Shown: positions 47,473-57,000 of the stretch, one piece after another
How the letters are laid out: each line of letters starts with the position of its first letter
Position numbering within the stretch: the first letter of the stretch is position 1
NCBI RefSeq assembly: GCF_013184545.1
Contig: NZ_JAAOJA010000008.1
Coordinates: 186,001 to 250,000 of the forward strand
DNA: 64,000 bases
Source of the DNA: Pseudomonas tumuqii
Lineage (GTDB): Bacteria > Pseudomonadota > Gammaproteobacteria > Pseudomonadales > Pseudomonadaceae
Direction: 5' to 3'
The notes under the pieces: generated by a model
The model's database searches: none
What the model was told of the DNA's origin: nothing
The model's input: only the letters and a program-made list of their open reading frames with translations
Program-made: the position numbers and the translations under genes

Positions 47473-47548
47473 TTGCCACGCCATGAGCAATAACAAGGCC
47501 GCTTATCCAGACCGGGTGAAAACCTAGCAAACTGATCGGTGGTTGAAG

Positions 47549-47583
47549 AAAATGCCCGCATCGAAAGATACGGGCATTTTTCG
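47549..47583 (+). terminator. Rho-independent terminator after fabI
   Basis: Hairpin aaaaatgcccg / cgggcattttt with the intervening catcgaaagata, followed by T-rich sequence, about 80 bp after the fabI stop. Confidence 0.9.
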
Positions 47584-47585
47584 TT

Positions 47586-47741
47586 ATGGCATGCAGCCAG
47601 GGCGAGGCGCGAGGCCAGCCCCGCCTGTTAGCGGTTGCGCTGGACGACTCTACTGCCGACGACCTCCTGGTTCGGCTGATCGATGCCTATGGGGCTCGAC
47701 TGCACCTCAAGGTGCTCGGTGCGCGCCAATGGGCGAGTTGA
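47586..47741 (+). CDS. Small ORF or gene remnant, unknown function
   Basis: A 51-codon frame, ATG 47586 to TGA 47739-47741, encodes a plausible peptide (PRLLAVALDDSTADDLLVRL, then IDAYGARLHLKVLGARQWAS). The acidic-hydrophobic helix pattern looks protein-like rather than random. It lies between two terminators, just after the fabI terminator, with no obvious ribosome-binding site. That suggests the 3' remnant of a gene lost at a rearrangement point, or a small unannotated gene. I recognise no family. Confidence 0.3.
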   Translation: MACSQGEARGQPRLLAVALDDSTADDLLVRLIDAYGARLHLKVLGARQWAS

Positions 47742-47781
47742 TGGATTGAAGAGTCTGTTTCGCCTTTCGTCCACCCAAAAG

Positions 47782-47810
47782 CAAACGCCCCGAACCAGTC
47801 GGGGCGTTTG
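47782..47810 (-). terminator. Rho-independent terminator of the AGCS symporter gene
   Basis: Hairpin caaacgcccc-gaaccagtc-ggggcgtttg. On the minus strand it is followed by CTTTTGG, consistent with termination of the symporter transcript about 78 bp after its stop. Confidence 0.8.
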
Positions 47811-47887
47811 CCTGGCCCTGCATCAGGGCGTTTTCAGTGCAGCAGTCCACCAGTCCCTATGCAGGACCTGGCCATGATCGTCAGTGC

Positions 47888-49264
47888 CTAACGCTGCAGG
47901 CTTTCGACGCCCCCCACGCGAACCTCACGGGCAAAGTGGTCGCGGGTCAGCTTGACCACCACCGGGCTGAGCAGCAACAGGGACAACAGGTTGGGGATTG
48001 CCATCAGGCCGTTGAGGGTGTCCGCGACCAGCCAGGCGAAATCCAGCTGGGCGACAGCGCCGAACGGCACAGCCAAAACCCAGAGGATGCGGAATGGCAG
48101 GATGGCCTTGGTGCCGACCATGAATTCCCAGCACTTTTCGCCGAAATAGCTCCAGCCGAGGATGGTGGTGAAGGCGAATACCACCAGGGCAATGGTCAGG
48201 ATATAACCACCGACACCCGGCATGGCCGACTCGAAGGCTGCCGCCGAGAGTGCCGCACCGCTGAGACCACTGGTCCAGACGCCGGAGCAGATGATTGCCA
48301 GGCCGGTCAGGCTGCAGATGACAATGGTGTCGATAAAGGTGCCGAGCATGCCGATCATGCCCGAGCGCACCGAACTGGTGGTGGTACCGGCCGCCTGGGC
48401 GATACCGGCAGTGCCGAGGCCAGCTTCGTTGGAGAAGATACCGCGCGCCACACCGAAGCGAATTGCCGCCATTACTGCCGCGCCAGCGAAACCACCAGTG
48501 GCGGCAACCGGGGTGAAGGCATAGGTGAAGATCATCTCGAAGGCGGCGGGGATCTGTGCGGCGTTGACCACCAGCACCACGATGGCGGCGATGATATAGG
48601 CCACGCACATGAAGGGAACCAGGGTAGCGGCGACCTTACCGATACGCTGGATACCACCGAGGATGACCATCCCGACGATGAGCATGGTGACCAGACCGGT
48701 CAGCCACAGCGGTACGGCGAAAGTCGCTTCGAGGGCCGCGGCCATGCTGTTGACCTGAACCATGTTGCCAATGCCGAAGCCGGCGAAGCCGCCGAAGATG
48801 GCGAACGCAGTACCCAGCCACAGCCACTTCTTGCCCAGGCCGTTCTTGATCGCGTACATCGGCCCGCCGACGTGCTCGCCGCGCTCGTCCTTCTCGCGGT
48901 AATGCACCGCCAGCACCACTTCAGCGTACTTGGTGGCCATGCCGACCAGGGCGGTGCACCACATCCAGAACAGCGCGCCGGGGCCACCGAGGAAAATCGC
49001 GGTGGCAACGCCGGCGATATTGCCGGTTCCGACAGTGGCGGCCAGGCAGGTCATCAAAGCCTGGAACGGGGTGATCTCGCCGCTTTCGGCGTCGCCTTTC
49101 TTGCGGCCTTGCCACATCAGTTTGAAACCGGCGCCGATCTTGCTCAGCGGCATGAATTTCAGGCGCAGCATCAGGAACAGGCCGGTGCCGAGGATCATCA
49201 CCAGCATCGGTGGGCCCCAGACGAGACCATTGAGTTGATTGACCAAACTGTTGAGGGATTCCAT
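47888..49264 (-). CDS. Alanine/glycine:cation symporter family protein (AGCS)
   Basis: 458-aa inner-membrane symporter with about 11 TM helices. AGCS landmarks include TPFQALMTCLAATVGTGNIAG, GPGALFWMWCTALVGMATKYAEV and FSNEAGLGTAGIAQAAG. It takes up alanine or glycine with Na+ (H+ is possible). It appears monocistronic, with its own terminator and a 320-bp upstream region. Annotated relatives lie next to tpx in P. aeruginosa. Confidence 0.94.
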   Translation of the reverse strand: MESLNSLVNQLNGLVWGPPMLVMILGTGLFLMLRLKFMPLSKIGAGFKLMWQGRKKGDAESGEITPFQALMTCLAATVGTGNIAGVATAIFLGGPGALFWMWCTALVGMATKYAEVVLAVHYREKDERGEHVGGPMYAIKNGLGKKWLWLGTAFAIFGGFAGFGIGNMVQVNSMAAALEATFAVPLWLTGLVTMLIVGMVILGGIQRIGKVAATLVPFMCVAYIIAAIVVLVVNAAQIPAAFEMIFTYAFTPVAATGGFAGAAVMAAIRFGVARGIFSNEAGLGTAGIAQAAGTTTSSVRSGMIGMLGTFIDTIVICSLTGLAIICSGVWTSGLSGAALSAAAFESAMPGVGGYILTIALVVFAFTTILGWSYFGEKCWEFMVGTKAILPFRILWVLAVPFGAVAQLDFAWLVADTLNGLMAIPNLLSLLLLSPVVVKLTRDHFAREVRVGGVESLQR

Positions 49265-49584
49265 CTAAGGTTCCTTATTCTTGTAGTAGTCGCGAGGTTG
49301 GGTACCCATCGCATGCTCGACCGCCGGGTAGGCAGCGTGACGCCATCAGCTGCACATCCAGCAAGGGCCAACGCGGGGAAACGTTCGGTCTTGCTGGAGC
49401 GGGCGCCAGTATATGAAGAGACGCGCAGTCTATTTCACTATTTAGAAGACAATGCTCAGCTGTAATTACCGTTAGAAGCCGAATAAACCAGATATAACTA
49501 GCCAGGTATCGCTAAGTCACCGCACATTCAACGATTATCTCCGCATCTCGATCGCCAGCGAACATGTAACGCGCCCCGAAGCGA
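49265..49584. other. Intergenic region upstream of the AGCS symporter
   Basis: 320 bp without a gene. The part at about 49425-49510 is clearly A+T-richer than the surroundings and probably holds the symporter promoter on the minus strand. A 9-bp inverted repeat, tccagcaag/cttgctgga (49357-49365 and 49390-49398), lies in the presumed 5' leader. No glycine-riboswitch core is recognisable. Confidence 0.5.
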
Positions 49585-52500
49585 CTAGAAATCGCGCCGG
49601 TAGAACAGGTCCAGAGAACTGGCCAGGCCGCTGGCAGCCTCGAGGTAGAGGCGTTTGCTCAGTTCATAGCGCAACGCGATGGTGTTCGCCGGCTCGAACA
49701 CGCCGACCCCGTAACGCAAGCTCAGGCGCTCCGACAGGCTGCCGCTGGCCACCACGCTGGTGCTCGCTCCGCTGCCTTCGGTGTCCAACTGGAAATCCTT
49801 GATGCCCAATCCCTGGGCCAGCCCGCCGGTCAAGGACGCGCTTCCGGCCAACCCCATGGCGAGCGCCGCCTGAGCCAGCAGGTTGTTGTCGCCACTGCTC
49901 TGCGCCAACGGCCGGCCGAGCACCAGGTAGGACAGCGCCTGCTGCTGGCTCATGGCCGGCTCGGAAAACACCTCGCTGGTGGGCTGTTCGGCATTGCCAC
50001 TCAGGCGCAGGCCGGCGACGACCGAATCGACCCGGCGAATCGCCTCGACATCCAGGTAGGGCTGATCGATAGGTCCGGCGAACAGCAAACGCGCACGGCG
50101 GATGGTCAGGCGCTGGCCATAGGCACGATAACGGCCATTGTTCAGGCTCAACTCGCCGCGGGTGTCGAGGTCATCGCCGACGTGCACGCGTCCGGCCAGA
50201 TCTGCGTTGAGGCCGAAGCCACTGAAACTCAGGCGCTCCTGCCCCACCTCTACATCGATGTCCATGGCGATCGCCACCGGCTGCCGCTCAACGCTTTCAC
50301 GGCCGACAATCACCGCATCGTCGGAAACCTTGACCGTCGAAGGCGGCAACTCGCGGATGACGATCTTGCCGCGCGGGATCAGCACCTTGCCGGCTATCGA
50401 CAACTGCTCGGCAGCGATGCGCAGGGTCAAATCCGGCTCGACCTGCAGCTCGGCATAGGGCTCGATGTCGACCGGCAGATGACTACCACGCAGGCGCAAC
50501 TCACCCAATAGTCCGGCACGCCAGGATAGCTCGCCGGCCAGGCTGGCCTGGCCCCGCTCGCCACTGCGCCAGCCGCCGCTGAGCTGCAGGCTTTCCCCGG
50601 CAATCCGCGCGTCCATCTGCAACGCCTCGACCGCCATGGGCAATTGACCGCCGGACAGCTGGCCCTCGCGGAGCTGCAGGCGACCATCGACCTGCGGCGC
50701 CAGCAAGCTGCCGGACAGGTTGCCACTGCCGTCGAGCCGGCCTGCCAGATGCTCGACCATCGGCAGGAACGGCTGCGCCAGCGCCAGGTCCACGCCGCTC
50801 AGGCGAAAATCGCCGGCCAGCGTCTTGTTCGCCGGCCGCGGGTCGAGGCGCGCCTGCAGCAACAGCTGGCCGATTTTCGGCCCGCGCAGATCCAGCCGGG
50901 TATCGATTCGCTGCGGGCTCAGTTGGCTCTCCAGGTGCAGCTTGGCATAGGCGAAGTCCAGCCATTGGCCCCGATCGCGAATACGCCAGGTGCCGCTGCC
51001 AGCATCCAGCACGACCCGGCCGCTCGGCCCCGTCGCCGGCAAGTCGAGCTGCACCTCGGCATTCAACAGGCCTTGCCAGGCGAAGTCGCTGGGCAGCCAT
51101 GGCGCCAGGCTGTCGAGGGGAAAGTCACTGAGGCGATAGCGCAACCGGGGCTCGGGCAGCAGTCGTTGATCCTCGCCGCACAGGCTGGCCGCGCCGGAAC
51201 GCCAGCAGTGCGCCGCCAGGCTGAGCTGACCGTTGGCCAGGCGCACCAGGCCGGCAGGCTGCTGCAAACGCCAATCCTGACCGCCGCTCTGTACCTCGCC
51301 GCTGTTCAGGTGCCCGCGCCAGGCGCCTTGCTCCCAGCGGCCAGCGAATGCCAGGGCGCTCTGCAGCAAGGGCCCAGCGAGCTTGAGCTGCAGTCGCTGC
51401 TGGCGCCGATCACCCTGGCCGCTGGCCGTCAAGCGGCCCAGCTCGGTTTCACCCAGGACAATGCCCTGGGCGTCCAGTTCGACCCGTGCTTGCTGGGCAC
51501 TATCGAGCGCCGCATCGAGTTGCAGGCGCTGCAGACGCTGGTCGATGTAGGCCAGGCGCTGTCCCTGCAGGCTCAGCTGGCCTTGTGGCGCCTGCAGGGT
51601 GCCCGCCAGGTCGAGCTGGCCCTGGAGCTGCCCCTGCAAGTGCGGCCAGAGTTGGCCCAGGCGCGGCAGGTTGACGCGCAACTGTCCGCTCAGGCGTCGA
51701 TTCAGCTCGCCACTGCCGTCGATGCGATTGTCGCCCAGGCGCAGATCCAGACGCTGCAGCGCCCAGTGCTCGCCGCTGCCGGTGGCCTCGGCCTGGAACT
51801 GCGCCGGCTGGCCACGCAAACGGCCATTGAGGTCGATCTGGGCATTCAGGCTCAACTGCTGATCGCTCAGCTCGCCCTGGCTGTGCAGCGGCCCGCCCAG
51901 GGTGCCCGGCAATTCCGCCAGCCAGTAGGCCGGATCGAGGTCGTGCAGTTGCAAACGCGCATCCCAGCGCAGGCCGTCGGCAAAGCCCAGGGTCAGTTGG
52001 CCATCGGCCCGCCCCTGACCGGCACGCAATTGCAGATCGGGCAGGTGCAGCTGCTGCAAATCGCCACTGAGCGGACTCTCCAGGCTGAACGCCCCGGCCG
52101 GACCATCCAGCGCGGCGGCGAAATGGCCCAGGTAGTTGCCGTCGCGATAGGCCAGCTCACCGCTGAGCCGGCGCAATGCCACTGGCGGTTGCGTCACATT
52201 GGGATACAGGCGGTGCCAGGGAAAGTCCTGCCAGTCGAAACGGCTGTCCAGGCCGAACCCTTCGCGCCAGTCCAGCTGGCCACTGAGGCTCAGCTGCTGC
52301 TCGGCACTGGCACTCAGACTCAAGGCGGCAATCTCGGCGCCGTCAGCCTTCAGCAGCCCTTGCAGGGCCAGCGCCAGTGGCCCGCCCTCGCCCGGCAACT
52401 CGGCGGTGCCGCTGACCTGGTAGCCGTCGGCCAGATCGCCGCTGGCCGTCAGTTCAATCTTGTTCAGGCGCATGGTATCCGGCAGCTCGCTGCTGGCCTT

Positions 52501-53256
52501 GAAGCCATCGGCATGCAACTGCAGGCTGGCCGGGAGATTATCCGCCAGCGGCTGCACAGCGCCGTGCAGACGCCCATTGAGGTAGCCCATGCTATCGGCT
52601 GTCACCTGCAGGCTCTGCTGCACATCACCGACAATCTGTATGGCAAGCTGCCAGTCCTGTTGCTCGGGCGCCGCTAGCTGCAGCTTGCCGGCGAGACTCA
52701 AAGGCCAGTCACCGCGGGGAAGCAATTGGCCGCTCAGATCCAGGGCAAAGTCGCCGCGCTGGAGGCGCAGGCTGTCGATCTGCACGCCCGCACGGGTCCA
52801 GCGCGCCGCCAGTTGCAGGCCTTGCAACTGTTCAGCACCATTGAGTTGCAGGCTGCCGATGTGCACCTCGCCCAGTTGCACAGCCAATGGCAGCTGCAGC
52901 TGCGGCAAGCGCAATGGCGTGTCGCCTGCCTCATCTTCGCCAGGCGGCAGGCGCAACTCGATGCGCGCGATCTGCAGCCGCTCGACACACAGGGTCAGGC
53001 GCACCAGACACAGCGGCGACCAGGCCACCTCGGCGTGGCGAACGTCCACCAGGCGCTCGCCTTGCTGCCAGCGCAGCTGCTCGGCGCGCCACTGCCCGCC
53101 CAACTGGCCGTTGAAATGACTCACCTGCAAACCCGGCACCCGGGCCAGCGCCCAGCGGCTGCCGGCAGTGCTGGCGAGCGTCCAGGTCAGTGCCAGCACC
53201 AGCAGCAACAGGACGCCTAGCAGACCACAGAGGCCGTACTTCAGCCCGCGCCTCAC
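49585..53256 (-). CDS. tamB: Translocation and assembly module subunit TamB
   Basis: 1223-aa AsmA-like bridge protein. One N-terminal TM (about 8-30, GLCGLLGVLLLLVLALTWTL) anchors it in the inner membrane. A very long beta-rich periplasmic part forms a lipid-carrying groove, and the DUF490/TamB domain occupies about the last 350 residues, ending in an aromatic-charged RRDF. It works with TamA in outer-membrane assembly and in phospholipid transport to the outer membrane. It starts at GTG, overlapping the tamA stop by 4 bp (GTGA). Confidence 0.95.
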   Translation of the reverse strand: MRRGLKYGLCGLLGVLLLLVLALTWTLASTAGSRWALARVPGLQVSHFNGQLGGQWRAEQLRWQQGERLVDVRHAEVAWSPLCLVRLTLCVERLQIARIELRLPPGEDEAGDTPLRLPQLQLPLAVQLGEVHIGSLQLNGAEQLQGLQLAARWTRAGVQIDSLRLQRGDFALDLSGQLLPRGDWPLSLAGKLQLAAPEQQDWQLAIQIVGDVQQSLQVTADSMGYLNGRLHGAVQPLADNLPASLQLHADGFKASSELPDTMRLNKIELTASGDLADGYQVSGTAELPGEGGPLALALQGLLKADGAEIAALSLSASAEQQLSLSGQLDWREGFGLDSRFDWQDFPWHRLYPNVTQPPVALRRLSGELAYRDGNYLGHFAAALDGPAGAFSLESPLSGDLQQLHLPDLQLRAGQGRADGQLTLGFADGLRWDARLQLHDLDPAYWLAELPGTLGGPLHSQGELSDQQLSLNAQIDLNGRLRGQPAQFQAEATGSGEHWALQRLDLRLGDNRIDGSGELNRRLSGQLRVNLPRLGQLWPHLQGQLQGQLDLAGTLQAPQGQLSLQGQRLAYIDQRLQRLQLDAALDSAQQARVELDAQGIVLGETELGRLTASGQGDRRQQRLQLKLAGPLLQSALAFAGRWEQGAWRGHLNSGEVQSGGQDWRLQQPAGLVRLANGQLSLAAHCWRSGAASLCGEDQRLLPEPRLRYRLSDFPLDSLAPWLPSDFAWQGLLNAEVQLDLPATGPSGRVVLDAGSGTWRIRDRGQWLDFAYAKLHLESQLSPQRIDTRLDLRGPKIGQLLLQARLDPRPANKTLAGDFRLSGVDLALAQPFLPMVEHLAGRLDGSGNLSGSLLAPQVDGRLQLREGQLSGGQLPMAVEALQMDARIAGESLQLSGGWRSGERGQASLAGELSWRAGLLGELRLRGSHLPVDIEPYAELQVEPDLTLRIAAEQLSIAGKVLIPRGKIVIRELPPSTVKVSDDAVIVGRESVERQPVAIAMDIDVEVGQERLSFSGFGLNADLAGRVHVGDDLDTRGELSLNNGRYRAYGQRLTIRRARLLFAGPIDQPYLDVEAIRRVDSVVAGLRLSGNAEQPTSEVFSEPAMSQQQALSYLVLGRPLAQSSGDNNLLAQAALAMGLAGSASLTGGLAQGLGIKDFQLDTEGSGASTSVVASGSLSERLSLRYGVGVFEPANTIALRYELSKRLYLEAASGLASSLDLFYRRDF

Positions 53257-54980
53257 AGCTCCGGCCCCATGGAGAAATGCACCCGCACGCCGCCCTGGTC
53301 ATCCAGCGGATGAGCCAGGTCGAGGCGCAGCGGACCGACCGGCGAAACCCAGCGCAGGCCGATACCGACGGCGCTTTTCAAGGAGGGGAAGTCCAGCGAG
53401 TTGAAGCTGTTGCCCTGGTCGACAAAGGTCGCCACGCGCCAGCGCTCGGCCACGCTGTACTGATACTCGGCGCTGGCGGCGAACAGATAGTGGCCGCCGA
53501 TTTTATCGCCCTGGGAATTTTCCGGTGACAGGCTCTGGTAGTCGTAACCGCGCACGCTCTGATCGCCGCCGGCGAAGAAGCGCAATGACGGCGGTACCGC
53601 GGAGAAACCGCCGGACTCGGTGCCGCCGAACTGCACCCGGCCGAGCACGCGATGCTTGTCCGCCAGGGTGGTCAAGCCTTTGAGCAAGACATTGCCATGC
53701 ACCACGTCGGCATCGGAGAGCAAGCCGCGCTTGGCCGCCGACAGATCGAATTGCAGGCGATAGCCATGACTCGGATCGACCTGATTGTCGCTGTGTAGAT
53801 ACGCGTAGCTGATGCCGGGCATCAGCAAGGTGCTCAACCCGGAGTCGTCGCCGAGTTTGTACTGCTCATGCTGCCACTTCAGCGAGATGACCCGTTGCCA
53901 GCCACTGTCCAGCTTGCTGTGCCACTCCGGGCCCACAGTCAGCAAACGGCTGAGGCTGTCGGTGTCGGCCAGCTCTTGATATTGGTAACCGCCGGCGTAG
54001 CGCAGCTTGTCGGTCAGGGGGGGATCGCCGGGCACGTCGTACCACAGGCCGACGTTGTGCCGCGGTGCCGACAACTCCATCTCGGCGCCGTAACTGTGGC
54101 CTTGCGGGTTGGCCCAATGGCGTGTCCAGTTGGCCCGACCACGGGGGCCGACGTCGGTGGAAAAACCCAGCCCCAGGCCCATGCTGCGTGGCGTGCGGGT
54201 GTGCAACTGGACTCTGACCGGAATCCGCTGCTGCTCGGCGGCACTCGGGTTGGCATCGACGCTCACCGTCTCGAAATAACCACTGGAGCGTAGCGCCTGG
54301 TACAACTCGGCGATCAGCTCGGAATCATAGGGCGTGTCGGCGGTAAACGGCACCATGCGTTGCAGCAGTTGCGCCTCGAAGGGTGCATCGCCCTCGAAGC
54401 TCACGGCGCCCAGCTGATAGCGCGGGCCACTGGCATAGATCAGTTCGATGTCGGCGACCCCGGCCCGCGGGTCGATACTCAGGCGTTGCCGGGTGAAGCG
54501 CCCGGCGAAAAAACCATAACGCGAGGACTGGTTCTGGATCTGTCGCTTGGCCGCTTCGTAGCGGCCGTGATTGAGTACTGCGCCGGCTTTGAGCCGGGCA
54601 TCACTGGGCAGACGAAACGCGCGCAACTGGTCGGCCGGTCCGTCGATGCGCAGGGTCACCTCACGTAACCTGACCGGCTCGCCGGGAACGATACGGATGG
54701 TCAGGCGCAATGGGTCGCCTTCGCTGACCTCGCTGACGATCTGCGCCTGGTAGTAACCCAGGGCCTGCGCGGCTTTCTCTGCCTGCGCTTCGGCCACTCG
54801 GCGATAACGCTGCAAGGCGTCGAGGTCGCGCTCGCCCAGGCTACCGATATAGCTTTCCACGTTCTCCTTGAGCGCGGCATTGGCAGGCTGCACCCGAACC
54901 ACCAGGCGCGCCTCGGCCACTACCGACGCGCTCAGCAGGAACAGCGCCAATCCGGCGCAAAATGTGGGAAAGGTTCTCAT
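53253..54980 (-). CDS. tamA: Translocation and assembly module subunit TamA (Omp85 family)
   Basis: 575-aa outer-membrane protein. The signal peptide (FCAGLALFLLSASVVAEA) is followed by three POTRA domains (about 25-260) and a 16-strand BamA-type barrel; the RGY motif of the lid loop is present (GGDQSVRGYDYQSLSPE). It ends HFSMGPEL and not with the usual C-terminal Phe. The ATG at 54980 is used because it gives a normal signal peptide. Cotranscribed with tamB. Confidence 0.94.
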   Translation of the reverse strand: MRTFPTFCAGLALFLLSASVVAEARLVVRVQPANAALKENVESYIGSLGERDLDALQRYRRVAEAQAEKAAQALGYYQAQIVSEVSEGDPLRLTIRIVPGEPVRLREVTLRIDGPADQLRAFRLPSDARLKAGAVLNHGRYEAAKRQIQNQSSRYGFFAGRFTRQRLSIDPRAGVADIELIYASGPRYQLGAVSFEGDAPFEAQLLQRMVPFTADTPYDSELIAELYQALRSSGYFETVSVDANPSAAEQQRIPVRVQLHTRTPRSMGLGLGFSTDVGPRGRANWTRHWANPQGHSYGAEMELSAPRHNVGLWYDVPGDPPLTDKLRYAGGYQYQELADTDSLSRLLTVGPEWHSKLDSGWQRVISLKWQHEQYKLGDDSGLSTLLMPGISYAYLHSDNQVDPSHGYRLQFDLSAAKRGLLSDADVVHGNVLLKGLTTLADKHRVLGRVQFGGTESGGFSAVPPSLRFFAGGDQSVRGYDYQSLSPENSQGDKIGGHYLFAASAEYQYSVAERWRVATFVDQGNSFNSLDFPSLKSAVGIGLRWVSPVGPLRLDLAHPLDDQGGVRVHFSMGPEL

Positions 54981-55073
54981 GAACGCGATGCTAGCACGTG
55001 GCGCGCCGCAGCCTAGAGCGCCTGGCCGTGTTCTCACCGACTATGCAGTTAGGCTTTATTGCGGCACTCCAGC

Positions 55074-55106
55074 CCCTCGGGTGGGCTGATTCAGCCCACC
55101 CGAGGG
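55074..55106 (-). terminator. Strong hairpin after the GNAT gene, probable terminator
   Basis: Perfect 15-bp stem ccctcgggtgggctg / cagcccacccgaggg with an att loop, 34 bp after the GNAT stop. There is no T run, so it may act as a terminator with other factors or as an mRNA 3'-end stabiliser. It lies about 94 bp upstream of the tamA ATG. Confidence 0.6.
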
Positions 55107-55139
55107 AACGCCAGTCTGCACAGCGTGGCCTGCACGCCC

Positions 55140-55781
55140 TCAGGCGCTGGCTTTGACGGCCTGCTGCGGGTTGGGATGGAAGAACACGTGCTCGATGATC
55201 GGCCCAACCGCCACTTCACCGATTTCTTCGTAGCCATGGCGCTTGTAGAAGTCCAGGTAATGCGGATTGCCGGTGTCCAGCACCACGCCGAGTGAATCCG
55301 CATCCTCGGCGCACCAGTTGTGCAGGGCTCCGAGCAACTGCTCACCGAGGTGCTTGCCCTGGAACTCGGGGTGAACACCAAGCAATGGCAGCACGTGGTA
55401 AGGCCCGGGCGGCAGGCAGGCGAGGATGGCATCGTGGTAGGCCAGATAACGTTTGGTACAGCGAAAGCCGGTGGTCAGCAGCATGCGCATGCGCCAGTTC
55501 CAGCTCTCGGTGATATCCAGGCGACGCTGCGGAGGTGCGATCAGCGCCATGCCGATCAGGCGGTCATCGATCAGCAGACCAATCGCCGGCAGCTCCTCGT
55601 TGAAGTGTTGTTGCACCAACTCCCGCACGGTGGCGCGCACGCGCTGGTCATAACCAGGGCGTTCGGCCTCGAACAGGTAAGAAAAGGTCGGCTCATGGCG
55701 ATAGGCGTGGTACAGCAGCGAGCGCGCTTCGCGGGCATAACCGCTATCAAGCATACGGACTTCGGCAGGACTGTTCGGCAT
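55140..55781 (-). CDS. GNAT family N-acetyltransferase
   Basis: 213-aa acetyltransferase. The acetyl-CoA motif A is in LPLLGVHPEFQGKHLGEQLL, preceded by the strand LIDDRLIGMALIAPP. The C-terminal part (VVLDTGNPHYLDFYKRHGYE) is typical of GNAT. The substrate is unknown. Located between tamA and the divergent xthA, the order recalled for P. aeruginosa. Confidence 0.9.
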   Translation of the reverse strand: MPNSPAEVRMLDSGYAREARSLLYHAYRHEPTFSYLFEAERPGYDQRVRATVRELVQQHFNEELPAIGLLIDDRLIGMALIAPPQRRLDITESWNWRMRMLLTTGFRCTKRYLAYHDAILACLPPGPYHVLPLLGVHPEFQGKHLGEQLLGALHNWCAEDADSLGVVLDTGNPHYLDFYKRHGYEEIGEVAVGPIIEHVFFHPNPQQAVKASA

Positions 55782-55925
55782 AGGGTGCGACCTCTGGCTT
55801 TCGTTGATCTACTTGGCCTGTAGCCACCCTAGCACCGCAACCCGGCGACAGCCAGAACTGGCCGTACGGTCGCCGGATCGGCTAGCATCGCAACTCTGCT
55901 ACAACGACCCCAGGACTTGCCGCCC

Positions 55926-56738
55926 ATGAAGATCGTCTCCTTCAATATCAACGGCCTGCGTGCGCGCCCACATCAATTGGCGGCCTTGATCGAGAAACAC
56001 CAGCCGGACGTGATCGGCTTGCAGGAAACCAAAGTCGCCGACGAGCAGTTCCCCGAAGCGGAAATTCGCAACCTCGGCTACCACGTGCATTACCACGGCC
56101 AGAAAGGCCACTACGGCGTTGCCCTGCTCTCGCGCCAGGAGCCGTTGGCGCTGCAGAAGGGCTTCCCCGACGATGGCGAGGACAGCCAACGGCGCTTTAT
56201 CTATGGCACCTTCGCCGACGCGCAGGGCAACCCGGTGACCGTGATGAACGGTTATTTCCCGCAAGGCGAAAGCCGTGACCACCCGATCAAGTTCCCCGCC
56301 AAGCAGCGCTTCTATGCCGACCTGCAGCAGCTATTGCACAAGCACTTCCAGCCAGAGCAGGCGCTGGTGGTGATGGGCGATATCAATATTTCGCCGGAAG
56401 ACTGCGACATCGGCATTGGCGAAGAGAATCGCAAGCGCTGGCTCAGAACCGGCAAATGCAGCTTTCTGCCGGAAGAGCGCGAATGGCTGGCCAGCCTGAA
56501 GAACTGGGGCCTGGTCGACAGCTTCCGCCAGCTCTACCCCACGGTGAACGATCGCTTCAGCTGGTTCGACTACCGCAGCCGGGGTTTCGAGGACGACCCC
56601 AAGCGCGGCCTGCGTATCGATGTGATCCTGGCCTCGCCGCCTCTGCAATCGCGCTTCAAGGATGCAGGCATCGATTACGAGCTACGCGGCATGGAAAAGC
56701 CCTCGGACCATGCACCGATCTGGCTGGAACTGAGCTGA
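55926..56738 (+). CDS. xthA: Exodeoxyribonuclease III (AP endonuclease)
   Basis: 270-aa exonuclease III family repair enzyme that incises abasic sites and degrades 3' ends. The catalytic residues are recognisable: Glu34 in GLQETKVAD, the Asp/Asn pair in [15 protein letters not shown], the Asp in [10 protein letters not shown] and the terminal His in [12 protein letters not shown]. The start [14 protein letters not shown] is that of the family; a TTG three codons upstream is less likely. Confidence 0.95.
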   Translation: MKIVSFNINGLRARPHQLAALIEKHQPDVIGLQETKVADEQFPEAEIRNLGYHVHYHGQKGHYGVALLSRQEPLALQKGFPDDGEDSQRRFIYGTFADAQGNPVTVMNGYFPQGESRDHPIKFPAKQRFYADLQQLLHKHFQPEQALVVMGDINISPEDCDIGIGEENRKRWLRTGKCSFLPEEREWLASLKNWGLVDSFRQLYPTVNDRFSWFDYRSRGFEDDPKRGLRIDVILASPPLQSRFKDAGIDYELRGMEKPSDHAPIWLELS

Positions 56739-56929
56739 ACTGAGAGGCGGTGCAATAGCTCTCGCCTGCTGCGGCTGCCGCCAAACGCCCTAGGCTCCGC
56801 CCCATTCCCTCGAGTAATCCGTAGGGTGTACTCGCCGCAGGCAGTGCACCTTTGGTTCGCCGGCGCGGCACATAAAGCTGGCGGGCTGTCGCTGCGCGCC
56901 GCACGGATCGCCGCGAGGCCAACACCCCG

Positions 56930-56947
56930 TTGTCATATTCCAGTCAT
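56930..56947 (+). promoter_or_regulatory. Candidate Pho box (PhoB site) upstream of the PstS-OmpA gene
   Basis: TTGTCATATTCCAGTCAT matches the 18-bp Pho box (CTGTCATAWAWCTGTCAY) at 14 of 18 positions, with both TGTCAT-type half-sites at 11-bp spacing. A weak -10 (ttatcg, about 56958-56963) follows at a suitable distance, and the ATG is 53 bp downstream of the box. Confidence 0.7.
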
Positions 56948-57000
56948 CTGTTGGTCTTATCGTCGCGGCACCTTCAATTGCCTTATAAGGTGCCTACCGC

